From CAYGTK01 sp964352775 (GTDB lineage: Bacteria; Bacteroidota; Bacteroidia; Chitinophagales; CAIOSU01): a stretch of DNA of 17,003 nt. Below are positions 7,539-15,600 of the stretch, piece by piece. A program made the position numbers and the translations under genes. Numbering within the stretch: position 1 is the first letter of the stretch; each line of letters opens with the position of its first letter. A model generated the notes under the pieces. The model did not search any database and was not told where the DNA came from. It saw only the letters and a program-made list of their open reading frames with translations. The DNA lies in NCBI GenBank assembly GCA_964352775.1, contig CAYGTK010000075.1:1-17003 (forward strand). The letters run 5' to 3'.

Positions 7539-7971
7539 CGTAACTGTAAGCGGTATAACTTATCACTATCAACTTGATAGTCCATAGCACTGTTCTTACC
7601 CAGTTAGTACTTACCAGCTTACTAATAACATTCGCATCAAATCCATTGGATAACTGACCGTGCAAAGGTACTTGTACAAAAAAAGTACAGGCCCATATCC
7701 CGATTACCAATACTAGGTTCACTATCGCCAAAGTAAAGAACTGCTTCGGTAGAAGACTTACTAATGCTATTGCTGTAAATAGCTCGGCCACCATGGCTGG
7801 CCCCACTAGTAGTCCCGTTAGCTGTGTATGCCAACGCTCGTATGTTTTAAAGGCTTGCTTACCCACTTTAGCAAATAATGGATAGTGTACCAGTTGCACA
7901 AACCATATCACTCCAGTCATAAATGCAGAAAGTACAAGGTGGACCAAAAAGACTAAAATTGTGGTATTCAT
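7522..7971 (-). CDS. Four-helix integral membrane protein of unknown function
   Basis: Hydrophobic protein with four predicted helices. I place the start at the ATG at 7969-7971 (149 aa, MNTTILVFL), where the first helix begins. The same frame can be extended to an ATG at 8032-8034 (170 aa), immediately next to the divergent crcB start, but this adds only a polar stretch and leaves no room for promoters. Numbered on the long form, the conserved-looking polar residues are His50-Tyr51 (QLVHYPLF), Tyr65-Glu66 and His69 (YERWH), Glu84 (GPAMVAE) and His115. Their location at helix ends is suggestive of metal or heme ligands, but that is inference. I do not recognise the family by name; it resembles DUF1772-like small membrane proteins. 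Its 3' end overlaps the redoxin gene convergently. Confidence 0.75.
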   Translation of the reverse strand: MNTTILVFLVHLVLSAFMTGVIWFVQLVHYPLFAKVGKQAFKTYERWHTQLTGLLVGPAMVAELFTAIALVSLLPKQFFTLAIVNLVLVIGIWACTFFVQVPLHGQLSNGFDANVISKLVSTNWVRTVLWTIKLIVISYTAYSYVTSST

Positions 7972-8034
7972 GTACCAATAACCCATAAAAGCCGAAGGGG
8001 TTGAGTATTTTAGTCGAGTACGAGCACTAAGCAT

Positions 8035-8406
8035 ATGCAGAACATCCTTCTTATCGCCTTAGGTGGAGTAATTGGCACCTTAATGCGTTATGGTATATCC
8101 AGCCATTCTTTGTTTGCCTCCTCAGGCGTATTCCCTTGGGGTACATTAGTAGTTAACCTACTAGGGTGTTTCGTTATTGGTTTGCTATGGGCAGCTTTGC
8201 CTAGTAGTATCTCCCCATCTATTCGTAACATGCTGCTTATCGGTATTCTTGGCTCATTCACCACTTTCTCCTCGTTTGCATTGGAAGGCATTCGGTTGTT
8301 CGAGAGTGGTCATACAGGGTCGGCTGTAGCTTATATTCTCGTAAGTAACCTGGCGGGGCTGTTGTTAGCGTTTGGTGGGGTTGTGTTAGGCAAACAACTA
8401 ACCTAA
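8035..8406 (+). CDS. crcB: Fluoride ion channel FluC/CrcB
   Basis: Small four-helix membrane protein of 123 aa, the normal length for the family. It forms dual-topology dimers that export fluoride passively from the cytoplasm. Diagnostic motifs are all present: GGVIGTLMRYG (residues 10-20), WGTLVVNLLGCFVIGLLW (about 35-52), and GILGSFTTFSSFALE (about 70-84), which carries the TTFS pore and Na-site segment. The ATG is adjacent to the longest possible start of the divergent membrane-protein gene. A strong hairpin terminator follows after about 30 bp. No fluoride riboswitch is seen upstream; the 64-bp space before it is too short for one unless it lies inside the neighbouring gene. Confidence 0.95.
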   Translation: MQNILLIALGGVIGTLMRYGISSHSLFASSGVFPWGTLVVNLLGCFVIGLLWAALPSSISPSIRNMLLIGILGSFTTFSSFALEGIRLFESGHTGSAVAYILVSNLAGLLLAFGGVVLGKQLT

Positions 8407-8435
8407 TACTGTATTCCCTTTTAACTTAAGTATAT

Positions 8436-8475
8436 CAAAAGGGCCCCTAGGTACTAATACCTAAGGGCCCTTTTG
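8436..8475. terminator. Bidirectional hairpin terminator between crcB and tRNA-like RNA copy 1
   Basis: Arms 8436-8453 and 8458-8475 form an 18-bp stem with a single mismatch and a 4-nt loop (CTAA). The outer base pairs are AAAA/TTTT, so the stem ends in a U-tract on either strand. It serves crcB on the plus strand and the tRNA-like RNA at 8500-8610 on the minus strand. Confidence 0.85.
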
Positions 8476-8499
8476 AAAACAATAACCAAAACTTTGTAG

Positions 8500-8610
8500 C
8501 TGTTGGGGCAGGATTCGAACCTGCAAGAGGCGGTTAGTCCAATTAGGATCTGTCCCTAGCTCCTCACCCTCGAGACCGGAGGGCATGTCTGCCTGTTTCA
8601 TCACCCAACA
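8500..8610 (-). ncRNA. tRNA-like RNA, copy 1 (type II-like fold, non-decoding anticodon loop, 42-nt variable arm)
   Basis: The minus strand folds as a tRNA from 8610 to 8500. Acceptor stem TGTTGGG (8604-8610) pairs perfectly with CCCAACA (8501-8507), with discriminator G and no encoded CCA. T8 G9 follow, then a 3-bp D stem ATG/CAT with an 11-nt loop containing GG, then G26. The anticodon-type arm is CCCTC-CGGTCTC-GAGGG. The T arm is perfect: GCAGG-TTCGAAT-CCTGC. The D-arm pattern looks like tRNA-Leu/Ser. However, position 33 is G and position 37 is T in the loop, where working tRNAs have T33 and a purine at 37, and the variable region (8525-8566) is 42 nt, about twice that of normal type II tRNAs. 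GAGG/CCTC and TAGG-GACAGAT-CCTA hairpins fit inside it. It is either a highly divergent tRNA or a tRNA-mimic RNA. Confidence 0.7.
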
Positions 8611-8618
8611 GTGTAACA

Positions 8619-8649
8619 CAAAGGTAAATCAACACACCTAAAATTGCAA
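8619..8649 (-). promoter_or_regulatory. Promoter of tRNA-like RNA copy 1
   Basis: On the minus strand TTG (8649-8647) and TACCTTTG (8626-8619, an exact TAnnTTTG) are separated by 20 nt, an excellent Bacteroidota housekeeping promoter. Only 8 nt separate the -7 box from the first acceptor-stem base at 8610, so transcription should begin at or almost at the RNA's own 5' end. Confidence 0.65.
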
Positions 8650-8744
8650 TTACAATATTAAATTTTAACTTTTATTACATAATCGTCAGTTTTTAAAACA
8701 AAAATTAAAATATTCAGCAATCACACACCTTATAAATATGATAT

Positions 8745-8763
8745 GATCATCAATATGATGATC
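8745..8763. repeat. Perfect 8-bp inverted repeat in the AT-rich spacer between the two RNA copies
   Basis: GATCATCA-ATA-TGATGATC is a perfect palindrome with a 3-nt centre. It lies in the AT-rich 8650-8823 stretch, which shows no convincing open frame. It could be an operator or a small hairpin; nothing else supports either reading. Confidence 0.35.
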
Positions 8764-8823
8764 TTAAACACCATTCCTTACATTATCTGCAAGGAACAAA
8801 GGCTATAGGTTAAATACCACTAT

Positions 8824-8862
8824 CTAAAATTAAAACAGCCACGATAAAATATATCGTGGCTG
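8824..8862 (-). terminator. Intrinsic terminator of tRNA-like RNA copy 2
   Basis: Arms 8836-8845 and 8853-8862 form a perfect 10-bp stem (CAGCCACGAT with ATCGTGGCTG) around a 7-nt loop. Read on the minus strand it is followed by TTTTAATTTT (8835-8826), a proper U-tract. It begins 8 nt after the 3' end of copy 2. Confidence 0.8.
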
Positions 8863-8870
8863 CGAAATTG

Positions 8871-8980
8871 CTGTTGGGGCAGGATTCGAACCTGCAAGAG
8901 GCGGTTAGTCCAATTAGGATCTGTCCCTAGCTCCTCACCCTCGAGACCGGAGGGCATGTTTGCCGTTTCATCACCCAACA
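8871..8980 (-). ncRNA. tRNA-like RNA, copy 2
   Basis: Second copy of the RNA at 8500-8610, on the same strand. It folds identically: acceptor TGTTGGG (8974-8980) with CCCAACA (8872-8878), D stem ATG/CAT, anticodon-type arm CCCTC-CGGTCTC-GAGGG, 42-nt variable arm and a perfect T arm. Across the whole molecule it differs from copy 1 only in the D loop, where AAACAGGCAGA becomes AAACGGCAAA (one deletion and one substitution). The flanking promoters, spacers and terminators are unrelated, so the match is confined to the RNA itself. That indicates either recent gene duplication or strong selection on the RNA sequence. Confidence 0.7.
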
Positions 8981-8989
8981 ATGTGATAC

Positions 8990-9019
8990 CAAAGTATAGA
9001 GAAGCCTTTAAAATTTCAA
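8990..9019 (-). promoter_or_regulatory. Promoter of tRNA-like RNA copy 2
   Basis: On the minus strand TTGAAA (9019-9014) is followed, 18 nt after the TTG, by TATACTTTG (8998-8990), which matches the -7 box with one extra base between TA and TTTG. The first base of the RNA at 8980 is 9 nt downstream, the same geometry as at copy 1. Confidence 0.5.
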
Positions 9020-9039
9020 TTATTATATCAGGACTCTAA

Positions 9040-9047
9040 TAATTTTA
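9040..9047 (+). promoter_or_regulatory. Possible -7 element for the Lrp-family gene
   Basis: TAATTTTA differs from TAnnTTTG only in the last base. No good -33 TTTG is found at the expected distance, so this is weak. If right, the transcript starts about 9053 and the inverted repeat at 9064-9089 lies in its early leader. Confidence 0.25.
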
Positions 9048-9063
9048 GATAATTCATACTAAA

Positions 9064-9089
9064 TTGGCAATTCAATTACGAATTGCCAA
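9064..9089. promoter_or_regulatory. Perfect 10-bp inverted repeat upstream of the Lrp-family gene (candidate autoregulatory operator)
   Basis: TTGGCAATTC (9064-9073) and GAATTGCCAA (9080-9089) are exact inverted copies separated by 6 nt, ending 10 bp before the ATG at 9100. Lrp/AsnC regulators bind partly palindromic AT-rich sites and commonly repress their own genes, so an operator is likely. An RNA hairpin covering the ribosome-binding region is the alternative. Confidence 0.5.
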
Positions 9090-9099
9090 AATTAGAGCT

Positions 9100-9579
9100 A
9101 TGAGCGATAGTCCAGAATTAAAATTAGACAACATTGATAAGCAGATATTACAGCTATTAATGAAAAATGCCCAGATGCCTTACACCGAAATAGCCAAAAA
9201 ACTATTCGTTTCAAGTGGAACTGTGCATGTGCGGATGAAGAAAATGATACAGGCAGGAGTAGTTAAAGGGTCGCAACTGACCGTTGACCATGCACTTTTA
9301 GGATATGACCTTACCGCCTTTGTTGGAATATTCTTGATAAAGAGTTCGCATTATGATGAAGTTTTGGAGGAGCTACTTCGCATACCAGAAGTTATTTCTT
9401 GCCACTACATAACTGGTAACTACAATATGTTCATCAAGATAGTATGTCGCGACACAAAACACCTTCGATTGATACTACACGACCGTATGCAAACCATAAA
9501 CGGTATTGATAGAACAGAGACCTTTATATCGCTTGATAGAAGTATTGATCGCCCTGTACCTTTGGAGGTAGAAGACTAG
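9100..9579 (+). CDS. Lrp/AsnC-family transcriptional regulator
   Basis: DNA-binding regulator of 159 aa, the usual family length. An N-terminal winged helix-turn-helix of the AsnC type (about 8-60) is introduced by LDNIDKQILQLLMKNAQMPY; the recognition region follows as TEIAKKLFVSSGTVHVRMKK. A RAM/ligand-sensing domain (about 70-145) has the expected alternating strands and the ITGNYNMFIKI segment that corresponds to the family's G-DYD-ll motif. Family members bind amino acids or related small molecules and act as octamers or dimers. I chose the ATG at 9100; an in-frame TTG at 9064 falls inside the inverted repeat and would add 12 residues that do not belong to the domain. It stands alone in this orientation, with the tRNA-like RNA gene divergent upstream and the giant PKD gene convergent downstream. 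Its regulon cannot be inferred. Confidence 0.92.
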   Translation: MSDSPELKLDNIDKQILQLLMKNAQMPYTEIAKKLFVSSGTVHVRMKKMIQAGVVKGSQLTVDHALLGYDLTAFVGIFLIKSSHYDEVLEELLRIPEVISCHYITGNYNMFIKIVCRDTKHLRLILHDRMQTINGIDRTETFISLDRSIDRPVPLEVED

Positions 9580-9605
9580 AATAGGACCTCCCTAAAATGA
9601 AAGAA

Positions 9606-9636
9606 GCCTACTACTCATCCTTGACGAGTTGTAGGC
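9606..9636. terminator. Hairpin terminator between the convergent Lrp and giant PKD genes
   Basis: GCCTACTACTC (9606-9616) pairs with GAGTTGTAGGC (9626-9636) with one mismatch and a 9-nt loop. The minus-strand side is followed by TTCTTTCATTTT, a U-rich tract suited to the giant gene. The plus-strand side is followed by CCCCTTT, weaker but usable. Confidence 0.6.
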
Positions 9637-9656
9637 CCCTTTCCACCCTAAACGCA

Positions 9657-12600
9657 TTATCTTATTACGGTAACGTTCCCTTTTTGTTTCACTAGTTCGC
9701 CGCTAGTACATAAACTTTCTACGTAGTAAACGTACGCACCTATCTCTACTGGCTGTCCTTTGTAGGTTCCATCCCATCCAATTGTCTTGGTATTGGTCTC
9801 GAATATTAATGTCCCCCAGCGATCGAACACCCTGAAAACATTGATATCCCAAAGAGCTTCTGAACCGCGAACGAAAAATTCATCATTCACCCCATCACCA
9901 TTTGGCGTAAAGGTATTCGGTAAAAATATTTCTTGCGAGCAAGTAGTAATTACTTTCACATTTATTGAATCGTTTGCCTGGCAGCCGTTAATATCAGTAA
10001 CAGTTACGTTGAAAGTTTGCGAAGTAATTGCTCTGAATTCCGTTGTTTCACAATCGTTACAACTCAACATATCATCTGGAGACCAAACATAATTAACTAT
10101 AGGATCGGTAGAAAAAGCCGTTAAAGGCAGATCTACACCATCGTAAGTAGTTTGATCAGGCCCTAAGTCTACTGTAGGCAGATCGAACACTTCTACATAA
10201 ATACGTACTGTATCAGGCGCACAACTACCATCTTCCACCACAGCAAAATAGGGCTGATCTTCTTCTGGTAATAATATCGGCGACCAGCTCGTAGGGTCTT
10301 CGAAAGCCTCTTGAGGATACCAAGTAACTGAACTATTACCTAATATAGAACCATCGTTAAAAGCAGCGAACAACTGCACCTGAACCCCATCACAAACACC
10401 TGTATCAGCAGCACCAAAGGCTTGCACTTTCTCCTTTATAATAAAACTCAAAGTATCGCTATCAGTACAACCGAACTCATTGGTTACGGTAATAGCATAT
10501 TCCGAAGTTTTAGCTGGAGAACCGATAGGGTTCAAAATTGTAGCATCGTTAATATCTGTAGCTGGAGACCATTCAAAAATGATAGCATCGGCACTAGCTT
10601 CAGCAGGAAATTCCACTTCTTCGCCTTTACATACAATGATATTCAATGGTGTTTCTACCCAAGGGTTAGGTCGAACAGCCACTGTTGCTGTGTCCCAATT
10701 ACTACAGCCAAATTGATTTTCCACATCTAATCGGAAAGTAGTCGTTTCTGTAGGGAAAGCCCAAGTCTGTTGACAAGTAGAACAACTTGTCAAGCTAGCA
10801 GGACTCCAATTAAAGTCATCCGTTGAAGGGCCAAAACTTTCTAAACGAACGGACTCGCCTTCACATATCTCTAATGGGGCAGTAATTGGAGCATCAGGAA
10901 TTGGATTTACCGTTACGGTTACCGTATCAAAGGTTCTACAGTTAAATTGATTCAACGCTTCTAATACATAAGTAAAGGTATCATCTGGCTTAGCCCAAGT
11001 AGTAGAACTATCAGCGTGGCTCAAGTTAATTGCAGGTATCCAGCTGAAGCTGTAATTACCACTAGCTGATAAACTCACGCTATCGCCTTTACAAATGGTA
11101 CTGTTATTCGTTACATCAATTATAGGAACTGGATTAACCGTAACTGCTATAGTATCGCTATTTACACAGCCATTTGTATCCTCTACACTTAAGATATAAT
11201 CTGTAGAAGAAAGAGGCGCAGCAAATGGAGTCAAAGAACCTGATACATTCAACCCAGTAGTAGGCGTCCACCAGAAAGTAGAAGCATTAGTACTAGCATT
11301 CATGATGAACCCACTACCTAAGCAAAGGGTACGATCTGGTCCAGCATCAACATCTGGCTTAGGATACACTACTAACTGTCTACTAGCATTGTCTGTACAA
11401 CCCAAAGCAGTTTGTATACCTAAGGTTACATTATAAGTACCTGCTTGAGTATAAGTAAACGATGTATTTTGAGAGACATCAAAAGATGTACCATCAAAGT
11501 TCCAGAACCAGTTCTTTACAGTTGTGTCCGAAATAGATAGGTCGTTAAAATTTATGGTTCCCGGTAGACATATCGCTGAATCGCTCATACTAAATGCCGC
11601 TTGAAATTGACTTACCTCTACCAGAACAGTATCCCTGTTGCTACATCCGAACTGATTGGTAATATGAACTGTATATTCTGTAGTTACTAATGGATGAGCA
11701 ATAGGGTTTGCACAGCTATCACAACTCAACGTATTAGCTGGACTCCAAGCATATACTGTTCCACCAATAGCTTCAATGGTAACGCTATCATCACGACAAA
11801 TGATGGTATCGTTAGTAGCAATTCCTTGTGGAAGCTCGTTAACGGTTATAGTTACCGAATCCGTAACAATACAACCAAACTGATTGGTTATATCTACATA
11901 ATAGGTGGTTGTTTGAGTAGGGGTCGCAATTGGATCAGCACAGCTACCACAAGACAATCCATCTTGAGGGTTTTGCCATTGGTAATCAACTCCACCAGAA
12001 GCAATTATTGGAGTACTGAATCCAAAACAAAGTTGGAAATTCAATGCTCTCACATTCGTTATTGGAAGTGGATCTACCCTAACTAATGTTTGACCTGCAT
12101 TTTGACATCCATTGCTGTCAGTAACTAATACTACATAAGTAGTGCTACTATCTGGTGTAGCTAGGGGCTGCTGTATAGTATCGTTATCCAAACTAGCAGA
12201 TGGGGTCCATAGATAGCTTTCGCCACCACCAGCTGATATAGTTATTGACTCACCAAAACAGATACTATCATCTAAAGAAGTGATAACTACTGGAAGCGGG
12301 TTAACAAATACGGTCAACGAGTCCATATTTTGACAACCATTACTATCAGTTACTAATACGGTGTAAATAGTGGTATCGGACGGATATACATTTGGATCAT
12401 TCACTAAAGAACTATCTAGTTCAATTGGGTACAACCACTCATAAGCCATTCCACCAGAAGCCGAAAGCTGAATAGTATCATAGATACATATCGTGCTATC
12501 CGGTCCAGCATTAGCAATTGGTAATGGATGAATAGTTACTGGCTTCACCATAGTATCAACACAGCCATTTACGGTAGTAATGATCAAACTAATATCATGA

Positions 12601-15600
12601 TCTGCCGCTTGGGTGTAGTTATAGCTGGCATTTTGAGTAGTAGCCGTGCTTGGTCCAAGGTCCCAATCCCAAGATATTATCGTACTATCTGAAGTTGATA
12701 TATCTGAAAAGTTGATCGTTCCTGGAACGCAAATAGCTGTATCAGAACGTAGGAAATCAGCATTGAATTGGAATACCGTTACCTCTACCGTGTCATAAGC
12801 CAAACAACCGAATGCTGTAGCTACTTCAACAATGTAAGTAGTATTAGAACTTGGCGTAGCTATCGGGTTAGCCAAAGTAGCATCATTCAGAGAGCTAGAC
12901 GGTATCCAACTATAGGTTGCTCCGCCAGTGGCTAGCAATTGCGCCGATGCGCCGAAACACACACCCGTATCAGGGCTAGTAGTTACTACAGGCAAGGGCA
13001 TAATTGTTACCGTAAGCGAATCGAAACGGGTACAGCCGTGGATATTAGTAACCCCAGCAGTATATGTAGTAGTTGTTAATGGTGAAGCCATAGGGTCAGC
13101 ACAAGTCGTGCAACTAAGCCCACTACTTGGCGTCCAGTTATAATCCACTCCTCCACTTACATTAAGTTGTGTGGTATCGCCGATACAGATACTTACATCA
13201 GGACTAAGTACTGGCATTGGCAATGGATTTACATCCAGATCCATAGAAGCAGTCGCTGAACAACCGTTAGCATCTGTTACTGTAACGGTGTAGGTAGTCG
13301 GCAAGCCAGGAGATGCAACAGGGTCTGCAATGTTCGCATTGTTCAATGTACTAGCAGGAGACCATGCATAAGTAACGCCACCAGCGGCATTCAATTGGAA
13401 ACTTTCTCCAAAGCAAATGCTGTCATTAGGTGTAATAGTAGGTACAGGTAAAGGATTTACCGTAATAGTATGATCATCTGTATTCACACAACCGTTAACA
13501 TCCGTTACAGTAACCGTGAAAGTAGTTGTACTAGCAGGCGTTGCAATAGGGTTAGAAATTCCGCTGTTGTTAAGATCCCCCGCTGGAGACCAAGTGTAGC
13601 TCACTCCGCCCGTAGCGGTCATTGGAGCACTTTCGCCAATACATATCTGAGCAGGGGCCGTAATATTAGCTGTAGGCAATGGATTTACAGACACCACTAA
13701 AGAATCTGTATTGGTACAGCCATTAGCATCCGTTATCAATACACTGTAAGTAGTTTGTACTGTAGGCGATGCAAATGGATCAGCACAATTGGCACAGCTT
13801 AAAGCTGTGGCCGGCGACCATTGATAGTTCAAACCACCGCTCGCATTCAATTGCGTGGTGTCGCCTATACATATGCTTACATCTGGGCTAAGTACAGGCG
13901 CAGGTAATGGATTAACGGTTAAGTCCATAGCTGTAGTAGCTGAACATCCGTTACCATCAGTAACTGTAACCGTGTAAGTAGTTGTGTTTGTAGGGCTAGC
14001 TACTGGGTTAGCTATAGTAGCATTATTCAAACTAGCTGCTGGGTTCCACAAATAACTCACCCCGCCTGTGGCATTCAATTGAAAGCTTTCGCCTACACAA
14101 ATACTATCATTCGGTGTAATAGTAGGTACTGGTAATGGGTTAACGGTCACCACAAAGTCATCCGTGTTCACACATCCATTAGCATCGGTTACGGTAACTG
14201 TATAAGTTGTAGTATTTACTGGTGTAGCTACTGGGTTTGCAATTCCGCTATTATTCAAATCACCTGCCGGAGACCATGAATAAGTAACTCCGCCCGTAGC
14301 TGTCATTGGAGCACTTTCTCCAAGACAGATACTATCTTGACCTGTTATGGCCGGGTTCGGTAGCGGATCTACCACCACTTCCATTGAGTCTGTGTTAGTA
14401 CATCCGTTGGCATCTGTTACGGTTACACCATAAATAGTTGTAGCACTAGGAGTAGCCAAAGGAGACTGCAACGTAGCATCGTTCAAGCTAGCAGAAGGCG
14501 ACCAGTCATATGACGATCCGCCAATGGCATTTAAGGTTACTGTATTACCAATACATATCGACGTATCCATATCAGCCGTTGCTGTAGGTATAGGGTCTAT
14601 ACGTATGGTTTTTGTTACGCTATCTACACACCCCATTATCATTGTCACCACTAGATCAACAGTATAAGTACCTGCCGAGTCATAAGTAGTAGTTGGGTTT
14701 TGAGCAGTAGAAGTAGATCCATTACCCAAGCTCCACTGCCAATCTACAATAGTAGTATCCGATGTAGAAGCATCATTGAAGGTCACCGTTCCCGGCGCAC
14801 ATAGTATCGAGTCGGTTGGGTTGAAATCGGCAACAGTACCAAGGCTTACTGTAATGTATGGTCGTCTAACCGTATCGTTACAACCCACAGCGTTTTGAGT
14901 TATCTGAGTTACGGTATAGTTCCCCGGTGCTCCATAATAATGGCTAGGATTTCTTTGGGTAGAAGTATCTCCATCACCAAAATCCCAAAACCAAGATACT
15001 ACAGCTGGTTGCCCAGTAGAGAGGTCGAAAAAGTTCACCGTTCCGGGCTCACATAAGTATCTTCTATCGCTGATATAATTACCATCCATGGTAGCAGCAT
15101 AAATAGAGTCTGGTGAATCGAGTGATACAATACACCCTTTACCATCATCCAATATTAATTTAGGACGGAAGTCTCCTGGATCTACATAAGAATGTATAAT
15201 AGAATCCGTTCCCGGAAATACCGTTCCATCACCAAAATCCCAAATATGGATAACTGAATCCCCTGCATCAGAGAAGAATAAAACATCCAAAGGAATACAG
15301 AAGGTAGTTTGAATGAAATCGAAAGAACCTGCTGGACCGTCAACCACAATTGGGTCTGGATTCAAGAAGGTGTCCGTACAACCTTGTACATCGGTAACTA
15401 TCAAGCTTGGATAAAAGCTATCTACCGTTGTATAAGCGTGCGAAGGGTTCTGAATATCACTTGTTTGGTTATCACCAAAATCCCACAACCAATCGGTCAC
15501 ACTATCGCCAACAACAGTAAAGTCAGTAAAACTGATAAAGGTTGGCGGACAACGTCCATATAAAGTGTCTATCGCTATCTGAATACGTGGCTTTACAATA

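Noticed and set aside
8572..8578. Reading the RNA genes as tRNA-Asp with anticodon GTC
   Set aside because: The loop CGGTCTC would have G at 33 and T at 37, and a type II variable arm does not occur in tRNA-Asp. Alternative frames for CTC (Glu) or CGA (Ser) lose the anticodon stem.
8500..8980. The two identical segments of about 110 bp as CRISPR repeats or IS termini
   Set aside because: There are only two copies, they are far too long for CRISPR repeats, no transposase or target duplication is present, and they fold as RNA with separate promoters and terminators.
8500..8980. tmRNA or tRNA-Sec
   Set aside because: The length and 5' sequence do not match tmRNA and no tag frame is present. 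No TCA sits in a loop position, and the acceptor plus T stem is 12 bp rather than the 13 bp typical of bacterial tRNA-Sec.
9064..9099. TTG start for the Lrp-family gene
   Set aside because: It begins exactly at the inverted repeat and adds 12 residues not part of the AsnC-type HTH; the ATG at 9100 gives the usual length.
11694..12086. Plus-strand open frame inside the giant PKD gene
   Set aside because: It is antisense to repeat-rich coding sequence and carries only the mirrored repeat pattern.
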